NCBI GenBank assembly: GCA_937920635.1
Contig: CAKZUE010000065.1
Span: 19,680-83,679 of the forward strand
From: an uncultured Bryobacteraceae bacterium
GTDB taxonomy: Bacteria; Acidobacteriota; Terriglobia; Bryobacterales; Bryobacteraceae
DNA: 64,000 nt
Direction of reading: 5' to 3'
The notes under the pieces were generated by a model, which was not told where the DNA came from, ran no database searches, and saw only the letters and a program-made list of their open reading frames with translations. The first letter of the stretch is position 1; each line of letters opens with the position of its first letter. Shown piece by piece: positions 61,803-64,000 of the stretch. The position numbers and the translations under genes were made by a program.

Positions 61803-64000
<2,198 letters not shown>

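Overview
The window is about 64 kb of dense, high-GC bacterial chromosome carrying roughly 57 protein genes with short gaps. I see no rRNA, tRNA, integrase, insertion-sequence transposase, phage module or CRISPR array. The gene content points to the Acidobacteriota, probably a Solibacter/Bryobacter-like lineage. Supporting signs are an acidobacterial TonB-receptor-type barrel, a VWA-like secreted protein, a very large sortilin/VPS10-type repeat protein, a DUF1080 protein, many small secreted coiled-coil/TPR proteins, lipid A and KDO genes (lpxD, kdsA) showing a Gram-negative envelope, and heme A and nitric oxide reductase genes. This taxonomic call is inference from families, not from a marker search.

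Layout. 0-10 kb: sugar porter and DUF1080 protein, the pyrimidine operon pyrR-pyrB-pyrC, two convergent homoserine dehydrogenase paralogues, a DUF4139-like secreted protein and a lone receiver domain. 10-14.4 kb: glgB with an unknown partner, an adenosine deaminase-like gene fired from what looks like the same -10 element as glgB, and cysE. 14.4-18.7 kb: a 129-bp tandem repeat, then a three-gene cassette (LctP-type permease, exported RraA-like protein, Tat-exported enolase-superfamily enzyme) that may be an extracytoplasmic sugar-acid pathway. 19-23.3 kb: a membrane protein with one c-type heme site and an SPFH / ribbon-helix-helix / HerA-like ATPase operon. 23.4-33 kb: quinol nitric oxide reductase, an AddB-like nuclease, a coiled-coil protein, a VWA-like protein and a shortened TonB-receptor barrel. 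33-41 kb: lpxD, LOG family, PP2C phosphatase, K+ channel, nnr, tsaE and an AI-2E exporter. 41-46 kb: a TPR/coiled-coil secreted trio, frataxin (cyaY), hemW, threonine aldolase and a STAS protein. 46-58 kb: an SDR/DUF2867 protein, the VPS10 protein, an ADP-forming acyl-CoA synthetase/GNAT fusion, a CBM9 protein, two tandem phosphohexomutases and lgt. 58-64 kb: a MITE-like element beside a gene fragment, DUF420-Sco-CtaB-CtaA-like genes, a 41-bp palindromic repeat array, a prepilin, kdsA and the 3' part of pyrG.

Two features run through the whole window. Many transcription units begin with a TANNNT hexamer only 6-13 bases before the start codon, which suggests leaderless or nearly leaderless mRNAs. 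Several convergent gene pairs overlap at their 3' coding ends. The most promising candidates for undescribed biology are the exported sugar-acid cassette, the SPFH/RHH/HerA triad, and the non-coding palindromic repeats, one of which is shared between two distant sites in the window.
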